A stretch of DNA of 5,363 nucleotides. It comes from Roseiarcus sp050015935 (GTDB lineage: Bacteria > Pseudomonadota > Alphaproteobacteria > Rhizobiales > Beijerinckiaceae). The stretch is taken from assembly GCA_050015935.1 (NCBI GenBank), contig JBEKAL010000260.1:1-5363 (forward strand), written 5' to 3'. The translations under genes were made by a program, and so were the position numbers. Under the pieces are notes generated by a model that had not been told where the DNA came from, did not search any database, and worked only from the letters and a program-made list of their open reading frames with translations. Positions 1 through 5,339 of the stretch are shown here, piece by piece (the stretch's first letter is position 1; each line of letters opens with the position of its first letter).

Positions 1-550
1 CCTTGATCAGCGCGCGCCCCTTCGTCCAGCAGAGCCAGGCGCCGATGGCGATGATGCCGCCGTAGCTCGCCAGCGCCAGCCAATCGGCGGCGCGGTTCAT
101 CTGCGAGGACGTGGCGTTGAAGGCGAGCGCGGCGATCCCGACCAGCGCGACCGCGACCGAGCCCTGCAACAGCGCCGCCAGAAACGCGAGGACGACGCCG
201 CGCCGCAGCGCGCGGTCATTGGCCATCATGTAGGAGGCGATCACCGCCTTGCCGTGTCCGGGTCCGGCGGCGTGGAAAACGCCATAGGCGAAGCCGATGC
301 CGACGAGGCCCCACATCGCGGCCGGATCGCCGTGCAGCGCGTGCACCTGCGCCGCGATGAGATGGGTGAGCTGGGATTGCTCGGCGATGAGCCATCCCGT
401 CACGCCGCCGCTCGCCCCGCCCCCGCCTTCGCCGCCGCCGACTTCGAAGGGCCGGCGCGCGAGCTGCGCCAGTGCGGGCGCCGCGCCGCAGGCGAGGAGC
501 GCCAGGCCTAAGACGGCGCGAAGGGGGAGGGCGCGAAGGGTTCGTTTCAT
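1..550 (-). CDS. NicO-family nickel/cobalt transporter, 3' end cut by window edge
   Basis: The reading frame is open for 183 codons from the ATG at 550 to the left edge, so the C-terminal part is missing. Residues 1-28 look like a signal peptide (basic start, Leu/Ala core, ALA-Q cleavage site), followed by a Gly-rich linker at about 38-49. A membrane segment at about 79-95 leads into the signature HAAGPGHGK (93-101), whose two histidines are the family's predicted metal ligands. Further hydrophobic segments lie at about 117-143 and 158-175. In the NicO/RcnA/HoxN-like superfamily such proteins move Ni2+ or Co2+ across the inner membrane; uptake or efflux cannot be decided from this sequence. 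The start overlaps the upstream DUF1007 stop (ATGA, 547-550) and has no strong Shine-Dalgarno of its own, so translational coupling is likely. Family assignment is firm; metal and direction are inference. Confidence 0.9.
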   Translation of the reverse strand, partial: MKRTLRALPLRAVLGLALLACGAAPALAQLARRPFEVGGGEGGGGASGGVTGWLIAEQSQLTHLIAAQVHALHGDPAAMWGLVGIGFAYGVFHAAGPGHGKAVIASYMMANDRALRRGVVLAFLAALLQGSVAVALVGIAALAFNATSSQMNRAADWLALASYGGIIAIGAWLCWTKGRALIK

Positions 551-1206
551 GGACAGGCGACGATCACGCGGCTGGCCATCTTGAAGCCGAAATTCGTTCC
601 CGGCGCCAGGTTGGTGAAAAACGACTCGGTGAGGGCCTGCTTGTCCTCGCTCGCCAGCGGCTTGGGCTTGGCGATCGAGGCCGAGCAGCCCGACGGCGCC
701 GAATCGAGCTTGATCGCGTCCTGGTCGTCGAATTCGAAGTCGATGAAATATTCAGGGTCGGCGACCAGCAAGGAGAAATAACGGCCCGGCGGCGTCGGCG
801 TCTTCAAAGGGAGGACGACATGGAACGTCACGAGATGATCGGGGCGCTCCTCCATCCAATAGTCGGTGACGTTGCCAAAATCCACCGCCTTGCCGCCGAT
901 CTTGAGGGTGGTGAAATAGCCGATTTCGGCGAGGCCGCCGGCGTTTTCCTGCGCCAGCGGGGCGAAGGTCTCGCGCTTGACCAGTTCGCCGGGCTTGGCG
1001 AGGCCCTGCGTGGCGAAGGACGAATACATTTCGTCGAAAACCCAGTCGTGCACGATCGAGGCGACCTTGCCGTCCGGGGAGAAGGCGATCTGGCTGCGCA
1101 CCGTCACCCAGACGTGGGGATGGGCGAGCGCGGCGCTCGCAGCGACGCACGCGCAAAGCGCAAGGCCCGCAGCGGCGAGGTGTTTCATACGCTTGGCCAT
1201 AGGCAT
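547..1206 (-). CDS. DUF1007 family periplasmic protein, likely metal-handling partner of the NicO permease
   Basis: This is a 219-residue protein with a clear signal peptide: basic MAKRMK, a hydrophobic core at about 9-27 and a predicted ALA cut before H29. The mature protein would then start HPHVWV, the hallmark opening of DUF1007, placing His, Pro, His at or next to the new N-terminus. The body is soluble and beta-rich and ends RVIVACP; I see no enzyme motif. Genes of this family commonly sit beside NicO-type transporters, as here, which suggests a periplasmic metal chaperone or sensor role, but the biochemical function is not established. The start at 1206 is preferred because GGTGA lies 7 bases upstream (complement of 1214-1218); in-frame ATGs at 1200 and 1188 are alternatives and change only the signal peptide. 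It is first in a two-gene operon with nicO. Confidence 0.88.
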   Translation of the reverse strand: MPMAKRMKHLAAAGLALCACVAASAALAHPHVWVTVRSQIAFSPDGKVASIVHDWVFDEMYSSFATQGLAKPGELVKRETFAPLAQENAGGLAEIGYFTTLKIGGKAVDFGNVTDYWMEERPDHLVTFHVVLPLKTPTPPGRYFSLLVADPEYFIDFEFDDQDAIKLDSAPSGCSASIAKPKPLASEDKQALTESFFTNLAPGTNFGFKMASRVIVACP

Positions 1207-1286
1207 GGATTCGTCACCGCCGGGCCCGCCCTACTGAGAAAACCGGATCGCCGCAAAGGGCCTTTCTACCCATTTGCGCGATGCCA

Positions 1287-1333
1287 CGAACATTTTTGTT
1301 CGATTTCGCTTGAAGCTCGAACATTTTTGTGTG
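1287..1333. promoter_or_regulatory. Putative hicAB operator: palindrome plus imperfect copy 31 bases apart
   Basis: The first site, 1287-1302, is a perfect inverted repeat CGAACA-TTTT-TGTTCG. The second, 1318-1333, repeats its first 13 bases (CGAACATTTTTGT) but ends GTG instead of TCG, degrading the right arm. The 31-base offset is close to three helical turns, so two repressor dimers would sit on one DNA face. A promoter-like pair, TTGAAG (1310-1315) and GAGATT (1333-1338) with a 17-base spacer, places the second copy between -35 and -10. The sites end about 30 bases before hicA. HicB proteins with a DNA-binding C-terminus are known to repress their own operons through palindromes, so this is the expected position. 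The site could also influence the divergent DUF1007 operon. Repeat structure is observed; operator function is inferred. Confidence 0.6.
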
Positions 1334-1364
1334 AGATTGTCGCTGTCGAAAACGGAGCGAGGGA

Positions 1365-1568
1365 ATGAATCGGGAGCAGCTGATCCGAGCCTTGCGGGCG
1401 CTGGCGAAAGAGAAGGGAGTCTCCTTCGCGGTCGACCGGCAGGCAGGCAAGGGATCGCACTACCGGATCGAATTCGACGGGCGCAAGTCGACGGTCCAAG
1501 ACAAGCTGAATCCCGGACGAATTCGGCGAATTCTGAAGCAACTTGAAATCGACCCCGCCGCCATCTAG
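1365..1568 (+). CDS. hicA: HicA-family mRNA interferase toxin
   Basis: This 67-residue protein has the small dsRBD-like HicA (YcfA) plan: an N-terminal helix (REQLIRALRALAKEKG), then a beta strand carrying GKGSHYRI with His32 as the predicted catalytic residue, then a strand (KSTVQDKL) and the C-terminal helix NPGRIRRILKQLEI. HicA toxins cleave translated mRNAs in the cytoplasm and are neutralised by HicB. This copy belongs to the subtype with a longer N-terminal linker and TVQ...NPGRI in place of the common P-x-H...GTL segment. GGAG (1354-1357) sits 7 bases before the ATG. It is first in the operon with hicB 34 bases downstream, and the upstream repeats suggest autorepression. The ORF looks intact, with typical length and no missing key residue. 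Confidence 0.88.
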   Translation: MNREQLIRALRALAKEKGVSFAVDRQAGKGSHYRIEFDGRKSTVQDKLNPGRIRRILKQLEIDPAAI

Positions 1569-1574
1569 GCGGGG
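1553..1574 (+). other. GC stem-loop spanning the hicA stop codon
   Basis: CCCCGCC (1553-1559) pairs perfectly with GGCGGGG (1568-1574) around an 8-base loop that contains most of the hicA TAG (1566-1568). No T-run follows, so it is not a standard intrinsic terminator. It sits between toxin and antitoxin and could affect mRNA stability or the relative yield of HicA and HicB. The structure is visible; the role is a guess. Confidence 0.4.
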
Positions 1575-1602
1575 TGGGTCCCTCTAACGCAAGGACAATG
1601 CA

Positions 1603-2037
1603 ATGCCCTGGATCTATGGCGTCAAAATCGACGAAGACGAAGCCGGGGACCAGGTCGTCGCCGTGCGCGATCTGCCCGAGGTGCAGACCTCCGGCGACAC
1701 CCGCGGCGAGGCGCTTGCCCTCGCCGCCGACGCGATCAAGGTCGCGGTCGCGAGCCGAATGCGTCACGGCGAAGAACTCGATGCGCCCGGCCGCGTGGCG
1801 CCGGGCGAGATCGCGATCGCGCTTGAGCTGCGCCTCGCCGCCAAGGCGACGGTTTATGTACTCTGGCGGCGCAAAGGGATTTCCAAGTCCGAACTCGGAC
1901 GGTTGATGGGCCGCAGCGAGACCGAGGCGCGCCGCGTGCTCGATCCCGACCATGGCACCAAATTCGACCAGGTCGCCGAGGCCGCGCGCGCCCTCGGCGC
2001 CACGCTGACCATCGCGGTCGTTCCCGACGCGGCGTGA
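1603..2037 (+). CDS. hicB: HicB-family antitoxin with C-terminal DNA-binding domain
   Basis: The 144-residue product has the two-part HicB layout. Residues 1 to about 65 form the partial RNase H-like fold that masks HicA, seen in the strand pattern YGVKIDED...VVAVRDLPEVQT, the GDTRGEAL helix start and an alternating helix to about 55. Residues about 78-140 are a helix-turn-helix region (RRKGISKSELGRLMG, SETEARRVLD, FDQVAEAARALG), which should let the HicA-HicB complex repress its own promoter, probably at the palindromes near 1287-1333. AAGGA (1591-1595) lies 7 bases before the chosen ATG; another ATG at 1598 is out of frame. The gene order toxin then antitoxin is the usual one for hicAB. Size and both domains fit an intact, functional antitoxin. 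Confidence 0.87.
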   Translation: MPWIYGVKIDEDEAGDQVVAVRDLPEVQTSGDTRGEALALAADAIKVAVASRMRHGEELDAPGRVAPGEIAIALELRLAAKATVYVLWRRKGISKSELGRLMGRSETEARRVLDPDHGTKFDQVAEAARALGATLTIAVVPDAA

Positions 2038-2223
2038 GCCGGGCGCACACAATGGCCGGGCGGCGGTCTCGCCGCTCGGCGTCAGAACCTTGCCCTTCAA
2101 CGCCCCGTCTCTCCGAATCGTCCTGCCGACGCGAGCGGCTGTCCCTTGCCCGCAAACTGCGGCGTCACCGTGGCCGGCGCCCTGGTTTAGGCTTTCTTCA
2201 GGCAATGCGCGCATTTTGACGCG
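2038..2223. other. Intergenic region between hicB and the extensin-like gene
   Basis: Apart from the stem-loop at 2055-2080, the notable element is a perfect 12-base palindrome, AATGCGCGCATT, at 2204-2215, ending 8 bases before the next start codon where a Shine-Dalgarno would be expected. No convincing -35/-10 pair or coding frame is visible. The palindrome could be an operator or simply a chance GC-rich repeat. Confidence 0.4.
2055..2080 (+). terminator. Strong stem-loop after hicB, possible terminator
   Basis: An 11-base stem (2055-2065 with 2070-2080) closes a GTCT tetraloop, with one G-U pair as the only imperfection. It begins 17 bases after the hicB stop. The following bases (GTCAGAACCTTGCCCTT) give only a weak T-rich tail, so efficient factor-independent termination is uncertain. 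In a high-GC genome such a hairpin may instead work with Rho or protect the 3' end. Confidence 0.45.
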
Positions 2224-3168
2224 ATGGCGCGTTGCGTATGGCCAAGAGCGTTGGGCGTCCTCGCCCTGCTGTCTGTCGGCGGCTGCGGCTGGTTCGAGCG
2301 CGCGGAGCGTCCGATCTGGCGCACGCAGGCCGAAAACCTCTGCCTGTCGCGCGGACTGGTCAAGCCTTCCGCCTATGTCGCGCCGCAGCCCGAGATCGAC
2401 GGGCCCGGCATCTGCGGCATGACCCATCCCTTCAAAGTGTCGGCCCTCGCCGACGGGACAGTGAGCGTCGACAAGGCGGTGACGATCGATTGCTCGATGA
2501 TCCCGGCGCTGGAGGCCTGGCTCGCGGAGGTCGTGCAACCGAGCGCTCAGGCGCGCTTCGGCGCGAGCGTGGTCGGCCTGGAGGCCTTCGGCGCCTATAG
2601 CTGCCGCGGCGTCGACAACGTTCCGGGCGCGCAATTGTCGGAACACGCGTTCGGCAACGCCATCGACGTCGCCGGCTTCACGCTCGCGGACGGTCGGGAC
2701 ATCAGCATCGTGCGCGACTGGAAGAAGGCCGACAGTCGGGAATCCGCCTTCCTGCGCGAGATTCACGCCGGCGCCTGCCAACACTTCACCACGGTGCTCG
2801 GCCCCGGCGCCGACGTGTTCCATTACAACCATTTCCATCTCGATCTGGCGATGCACGGCGCGACGAACACCGGTCCGCGCCGCTATTGCCGGCCGCAACC
2901 CCCGCCGGACCTCACGCCGCCGCCGAACCGCCCCGACGGCCTGCCGCCGGCGCCCGATATCGAAGAGCCCATGGACGTCGCCCGCGCGGCGCCGCGCACG
3001 AATCCGGGCCTTGGCCCGCTCGTGCTGCACGGGCCATCCGGCGCCCTGCCGCCGCCGGCGCAAATCCTCGACGACCGCCCGGCGCCGCCGCCGATCCTGC
3101 CCGCCGAGGACGGCGCGTCGATCGATTCGACGCCGACCTCCGCCATTGCGCTTTCGCACGACGATTGA
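2224..3168 (+). CDS. Extensin-like C-terminal domain lipoprotein (VanY/M15-like fold)
   Basis: This 314-residue protein begins with a lipoprotein signal: Arg residues, a hydrophobic core GVLALLSV and lipobox VGGC with C21 as the lipidation site, so it should be anchored in the envelope. Residues about 35-222 match the bacterial extensin-like C-terminal domain: paired cysteines (C40, C64, C90, C127, C185, C222), SEHAFGNAIDVAGF with H141 and D148, and HYNHFHLDL with H200, H203, H205 and D207. This His/Asp set is arranged like the zinc site of VanY/M15 D-Ala-D-Ala carboxypeptidases, so a cell-wall peptidase role is plausible but untested for the family. Residues about 224-292 are a Pro-rich, low-complexity tail. 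The start has no clear Shine-Dalgarno; it is chosen because it gives a complete lipoprotein signal. The gene appears monocistronic and convergent with the next one. Confidence 0.85.
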   Translation: MARCVWPRALGVLALLSVGGCGWFERAERPIWRTQAENLCLSRGLVKPSAYVAPQPEIDGPGICGMTHPFKVSALADGTVSVDKAVTIDCSMIPALEAWLAEVVQPSAQARFGASVVGLEAFGAYSCRGVDNVPGAQLSEHAFGNAIDVAGFTLADGRDISIVRDWKKADSRESAFLREIHAGACQHFTTVLGPGADVFHYNHFHLDLAMHGATNTGPRRYCRPQPPPDLTPPPNRPDGLPPAPDIEEPMDVARAAPRTNPGLGPLVLHGPSGALPPPAQILDDRPAPPPILPAEDGASIDSTPTSAIALSHDD

Positions 3169-3176
3169 GCGAAAAG

Positions 3177-3974
3177 TCAATCCCCCGCCGAAGTCGCGCC
3201 GCCAAAAGTGAAGTTCGGCGCGCGCTTGGCGGCGAAGGCGGCGCGCCCTTGGAGAAAATCCTCGCCGAGCGCGGCGTCCTCTGTCGCCGCGCGAAACTCG
3301 CCGCCCTCCTCGTTCATGCCGCGCGCGATCGCATCGACCGCGCGTTCGGCGCCGCGGATCGCTTCTTGGCTCAGTCGGGCGAGATCCGCGGCGTATTCGT
3401 CGATTACTCCGGGCAACGCCTCGGCCGGGACGAGCCGGTCGACGAGGCCGATCGCCAGCGCCTCGACGGGGTCGATGCGCCGGCCGCTGAACAGCAGATC
3501 CTTGGCGCGCGCCGGCCCGACGAGTTCGACGACCCGTTGCGTTTCGACATGGCCGTAGAGGAGGCCGAGCCTGGCGGGGGTGATCGCGAGATGCGCGTCC
3601 TCGGCGCAAAACCTCAAATCGCAACAGAGCGCCAGGCCGAACCCGCCGCCGACCGCGACGCCGCTCAAGGCCGCGATTGTCGGCCGATCGAGGGCGGCGA
3701 GCGCGCCGAGGCCGCGCTGGATCGCGCCGACGTATTCGCGCGTCGTCGCCGCGTCGCGATAGACCTCGGGAAATTCCGAGATGTCGGCGCCGGCGCAGAA
3801 ATGGCCGCCGGCGCCCTCGACGACGACGGCGAGCGCATCGGAGCGCGCTTCGATCGCGACGCAGATTTCCGGCAAGGCCAGCCACATCACGCGCGAGACC
3901 GCGTTGCGGCGCGACGGTCTATTCAAGCGGATGCGCGCCAGCGGCGCTTCGAAAATCAAATCGATGTCGCTCAT
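3177..3974 (-). CDS. Crotonase (enoyl-CoA hydratase/isomerase) superfamily protein, non-canonical active site
   Basis: The 265-residue product has the crotonase fold. The first oxyanion-hole segment is GHFCAGADI (57-65); the second is SGVAVGGGFGLALCCDL (104-120), with the backbone NH near G110. The C-terminal region ends AFAAKRAPNFTFGG, usual for the superfamily. Where classical hydratases carry two catalytic glutamates (GGGxE and QPE), this protein has G113 and A134, so ordinary 2-enoyl-CoA hydration is doubtful. The segment TPARLGLLY (132-140) resembles the TPxxLGxxY segment of methylmalonyl-CoA decarboxylase, suggesting another acyl-CoA reaction such as decarboxylation or isomerisation. 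The reading frame extends upstream to 4172, but family homology starts with MSDIDLIFEA, so the ATG at 3974 is chosen despite a poor ribosome site. The stop is 8 bases from the convergent extensin-like gene. Substrate is unknown. Confidence 0.85.
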   Translation of the reverse strand: MSDIDLIFEAPLARIRLNRPSRRNAVSRVMWLALPEICVAIEARSDALAVVVEGAGGHFCAGADISEFPEVYRDAATTREYVGAIQRGLGALAALDRPTIAALSGVAVGGGFGLALCCDLRFCAEDAHLAITPARLGLLYGHVETQRVVELVGPARAKDLLFSGRRIDPVEALAIGLVDRLVPAEALPGVIDEYAADLARLSQEAIRGAERAVDAIARGMNEEGGEFRAATEDAALGEDFLQGRAAFAAKRAPNFTFGGATSAGD

Positions 3975-4146
3975 GCTGGAAAAACCGAAGTTTTGTCGGC
4001 GACCGTCGAGCTTTTGACGCAAAAAGGGCCCTGAAGCAAACTGCGGGTTTGTCGGTTGCGATCGCCGCAGGCGATTTCCCGGCGACGCCGACCCATCGCC
4101 CACGCGTCTTCGCGGCTCGACGAGGGAGGATAAAGAGGGAATCCGC
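3975..4146. other. Divergent intergenic region between crotonase gene and puuE remnant
   Basis: This stretch should hold the promoters for the minus-strand crotonase gene and the former plus-strand puuE. An AT-richer patch around 4010-4025 (TTTTGACGCAAAAAGGGC) stands out, but I could not assign a confident -35/-10 pair in either direction. On the plus strand it ends with a good purine-rich ribosome binding site, GAGGGA at 4135-4140, 6 bases before the ATG at 4147. The crotonase frame stays open through this region on the minus strand, but the translation shows no family similarity. Confidence 0.4.
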
Positions 4147-4278
4147 ATGAGCGAGAACGATCCGCGCGACATGATCGGCTATGGCCGCACGCCTCTTGAC
4201 GCGGATTGGCCGGGCGGAGCGCGAAGCGGTCCGGCTGCGCGGGTCCAGTTCAGGCGCGCGCGGTCGTCGCCCGCATAG
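4147..4278 (+). pseudogene. puuE: 5' remnant of allantoinase puuE
   Basis: The first 26 codons read MSENDPRDMIGYGRTPLDAD then WPGGAR. This is the conserved start of PuuE, the polysaccharide-deacetylase-like allantoinase that opens the allantoin ring in purine breakdown. In family members the text continues with IAVQF and NYEEGGE; here it reads SGPAAR, then VQF (residues 33-35), then unrelated residues and a TAG at 4276. The catalytic NodB-like domain of about 300 residues is absent. A good Shine-Dalgarno (GAGGGA, 4135-4140) and start codon remain, so a 43-residue peptide may still be made. The upstream-to-start part looks undamaged, placing the break between about 4225 and 4251. trmD follows 49 bases after the stop and may be transcribed from the old puuE promoter. 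The identification comes from recall of family N-termini and has not been checked by search. Confidence 0.72.
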
Positions 4279-4327
4279 GACAGTCCCTCGCCTTTACGGA
4301 TCGCCGAGCGCGCCTTAGGACAATCCG

Positions 4328-5002
4328 ATGTTCGCCTGCACCATCCTCACGCTGTTTCCCCAGATGTTCCCCGGCCCGCTCGGCCTGTCGCTGGCGGGCG
4401 ACGCGCTGGCGCGCGGCTTGTGGTCCTTGGAGGCACGCGACATTCGCGAGCACGGGCTCGGGCGCCATCGCGCCGTCGACGACACGCCGGCGGGCGGCGG
4501 GCCGGGCATGGTGATGCGCGCCGACGTGCTCGCGGCGAGCCTCGACGCCGCCCTCGCGCCCGACGATCCGCGCCCGCGCCTGATCATGAGCCCGCGCGGC
4601 GCGCCGTTCACGCAAGCCCTCGCGCGCGAGTGGGCCGCCGGCCCCGGGCTGGTCGTCGTCTGCCCGCGCTTCGAAGGCGCCGACGAACGCATCGTCGCCG
4701 CGCGCGATCTGAAAGAAGTCTCGATCGGCGACTATGTTGTTTCCGGCGGCGAGATCGCCGCCCTTGCGGTGCTCGACGCGTGCGTGCGGCTGATCGCCGG
4801 CGTGATGGGCAAAACGGAATCTGGCGATTCCGAGAGTTTCGAGGCCGGCCTGCTCGAATATCCGCATTACACCAGGCCCCGCGAATGGGAGGGGCGCGCC
4901 ATTCCCGACGCGCTGCTGTCGGGCGATCACAAGGCGATCGAAAAGTGGCGGCGCGAGCAGGCGCTGCGCATCACGCGGGAGAGGCGGCCGGACCTAGTTT
5001 GA
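4328..5002 (+). CDS. trmD: tRNA (guanine-N1-)-methyltransferase, m1G37
   Basis: TrmD methylates G37 of tRNAs reading CNN codons using S-adenosylmethionine, preventing +1 frameshifting; it is normally essential and acts as a cytoplasmic homodimer. The 224-residue product carries the SPOUT trefoil-knot signatures in order: DDTPAGGGPGMVM (51-63), SPRGAPFTQ (88-96), CPRFEGADER (112-121), SIGDYVVSGGE (132-142), then GVMGKTESGDSESF and GLLEYPHYTRP (174-184), and the C-terminal tRNA-binding part ending RRPDLV. R154 matches the catalytic Arg of the enterobacterial/Haemophilus enzymes; position 169 is Glu where those have the general-base Asp, and 113 is Pro where they have Gly. It is about 30 residues shorter than E. 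coli TrmD, lacking the variable tail. TAGGA (4316-4320) sits 7 bases before the ATG. The usual rimM and rplS neighbours are absent. Confidence 0.95.
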   Translation: MFACTILTLFPQMFPGPLGLSLAGDALARGLWSLEARDIREHGLGRHRAVDDTPAGGGPGMVMRADVLAASLDAALAPDDPRPRLIMSPRGAPFTQALAREWAAGPGLVVVCPRFEGADERIVAARDLKEVSIGDYVVSGGEIAALAVLDACVRLIAGVMGKTESGDSESFEAGLLEYPHYTRPREWEGRAIPDALLSGDHKAIEKWRREQALRITRERRPDLV

Positions 5003-5073
5003 CGGCAGTTCCACCTTGTTGCCAAACTTAAGTCTGAGCGTTTGATTAAGGGCAGTGCTACGCCATGCACTTT

Positions 5074-5082
5074 TGGTATATT
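5074..5082 (+). promoter_or_regulatory. Possible extended -10 promoter element before the HNH fragment
   Basis: TGG-TATATT fits an extended -10 (TG one base before a TATAAT-like hexamer) in a locally AT-rich stretch about 35 bases upstream of the HNH start. No good -35 is found at 16-18 bases spacing, so this is weak and rests on motif match and position only. Confidence 0.25.
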
Positions 5083-5117
5083 TAAGGTGGTCCACTCCGG
5101 CAAATTTGTTGGCACCC

Positions 5118-5339
5118 ATGGATCTTTATCGCACTGCACGGTGGCGAGAATTTCGGGAAGACATTATCCGTTTGGACGGCTACAAGTGCAGACGATGCAA
5201 TCGGACTCGAATCGAAGGCGCAACTCTTCACGTACACCATCTAATACGGTTTCCGGGCGATCAGCTCGCATTGGCGATGGGCGGCCACCAGTGGAAGCCG
5301 GCTCTGCCCTTTAGGGTTTGTCGGTCGTTGGCGAGATGA
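5118..5339 (+). pseudogene. Truncated HNH endonuclease
   Basis: The frame starts MDLYRTARWREFREDIIRLD, a typical opening for small HNH nucleases. It is followed by the zinc-binding CRRC (C24, C27) and the core LHVHHLIRFPG (37-47), with the HH pair of the beta-beta-alpha-metal site. Family members then continue to a leucine/aspartate-rich segment and a second cysteine pair ending in CH; none of that is present. From about residue 48 the translation (DQLALAMGGHQWKP...) shows no family resemblance and stops at residue 73. The likely break is near 5257-5263. Without the second zinc pair and closing His, activity is doubtful. Base composition is about 50% GC, well below the neighbours, suggesting import. 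No Shine-Dalgarno is evident; a GTG at 5055 is in frame but its extension does not resemble the family. Small HNH proteins occur in phages, mobile elements and restriction or defence loci; the role here cannot be told. Confidence 0.65.

Noticed and set aside
1287..1302. LexA/SOS box reading of CGAACATTTTTGTTCG
   Set aside because: It resembles the Gram-positive box CGAAC-N4-GTTCG but has 6 bases between the arms, and it does not fit the alphaproteobacterial GTTC-N7-GTTC pattern; a HicB operator fits the context better.
472..1368. A 298-codon plus-strand frame opposite DUF1007
   Set aside because: DUF1007 on the other strand has a signal peptide, family signature and operon coupling; the plus frame has no recognisable domain.
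1231..3885. An 884-codon open frame on the minus strand across hicAB and the extensin-like gene
   Set aside because: It is Arg-rich, low-complexity translation antisense to three well-supported genes, a typical shadow frame in high-GC DNA.
2886..4034. A 382-codon plus-strand frame opposite the crotonase gene
   Set aside because: The minus frame has clear crotonase motifs; the plus frame is Ala/Arg-rich and also overlaps the end of the extensin-like gene.
3975..4172. N-terminal extension of the crotonase protein to the ATG at 4172
   Set aside because: The extra 66 residues show no family similarity, would overlap the puuE start region, and known members begin near MSDIDLIFEA.
4250..4930. A 226-codon minus-strand frame opposite trmD
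   Set aside because: TrmD motifs on the plus strand are unambiguous; this is an antisense shadow.
5055..5117. GTG start giving 21 extra residues on the HNH protein
   Set aside because: Small HNH family members begin at the equivalent of MDLYRTARW; the extension would run across the possible extended -10.
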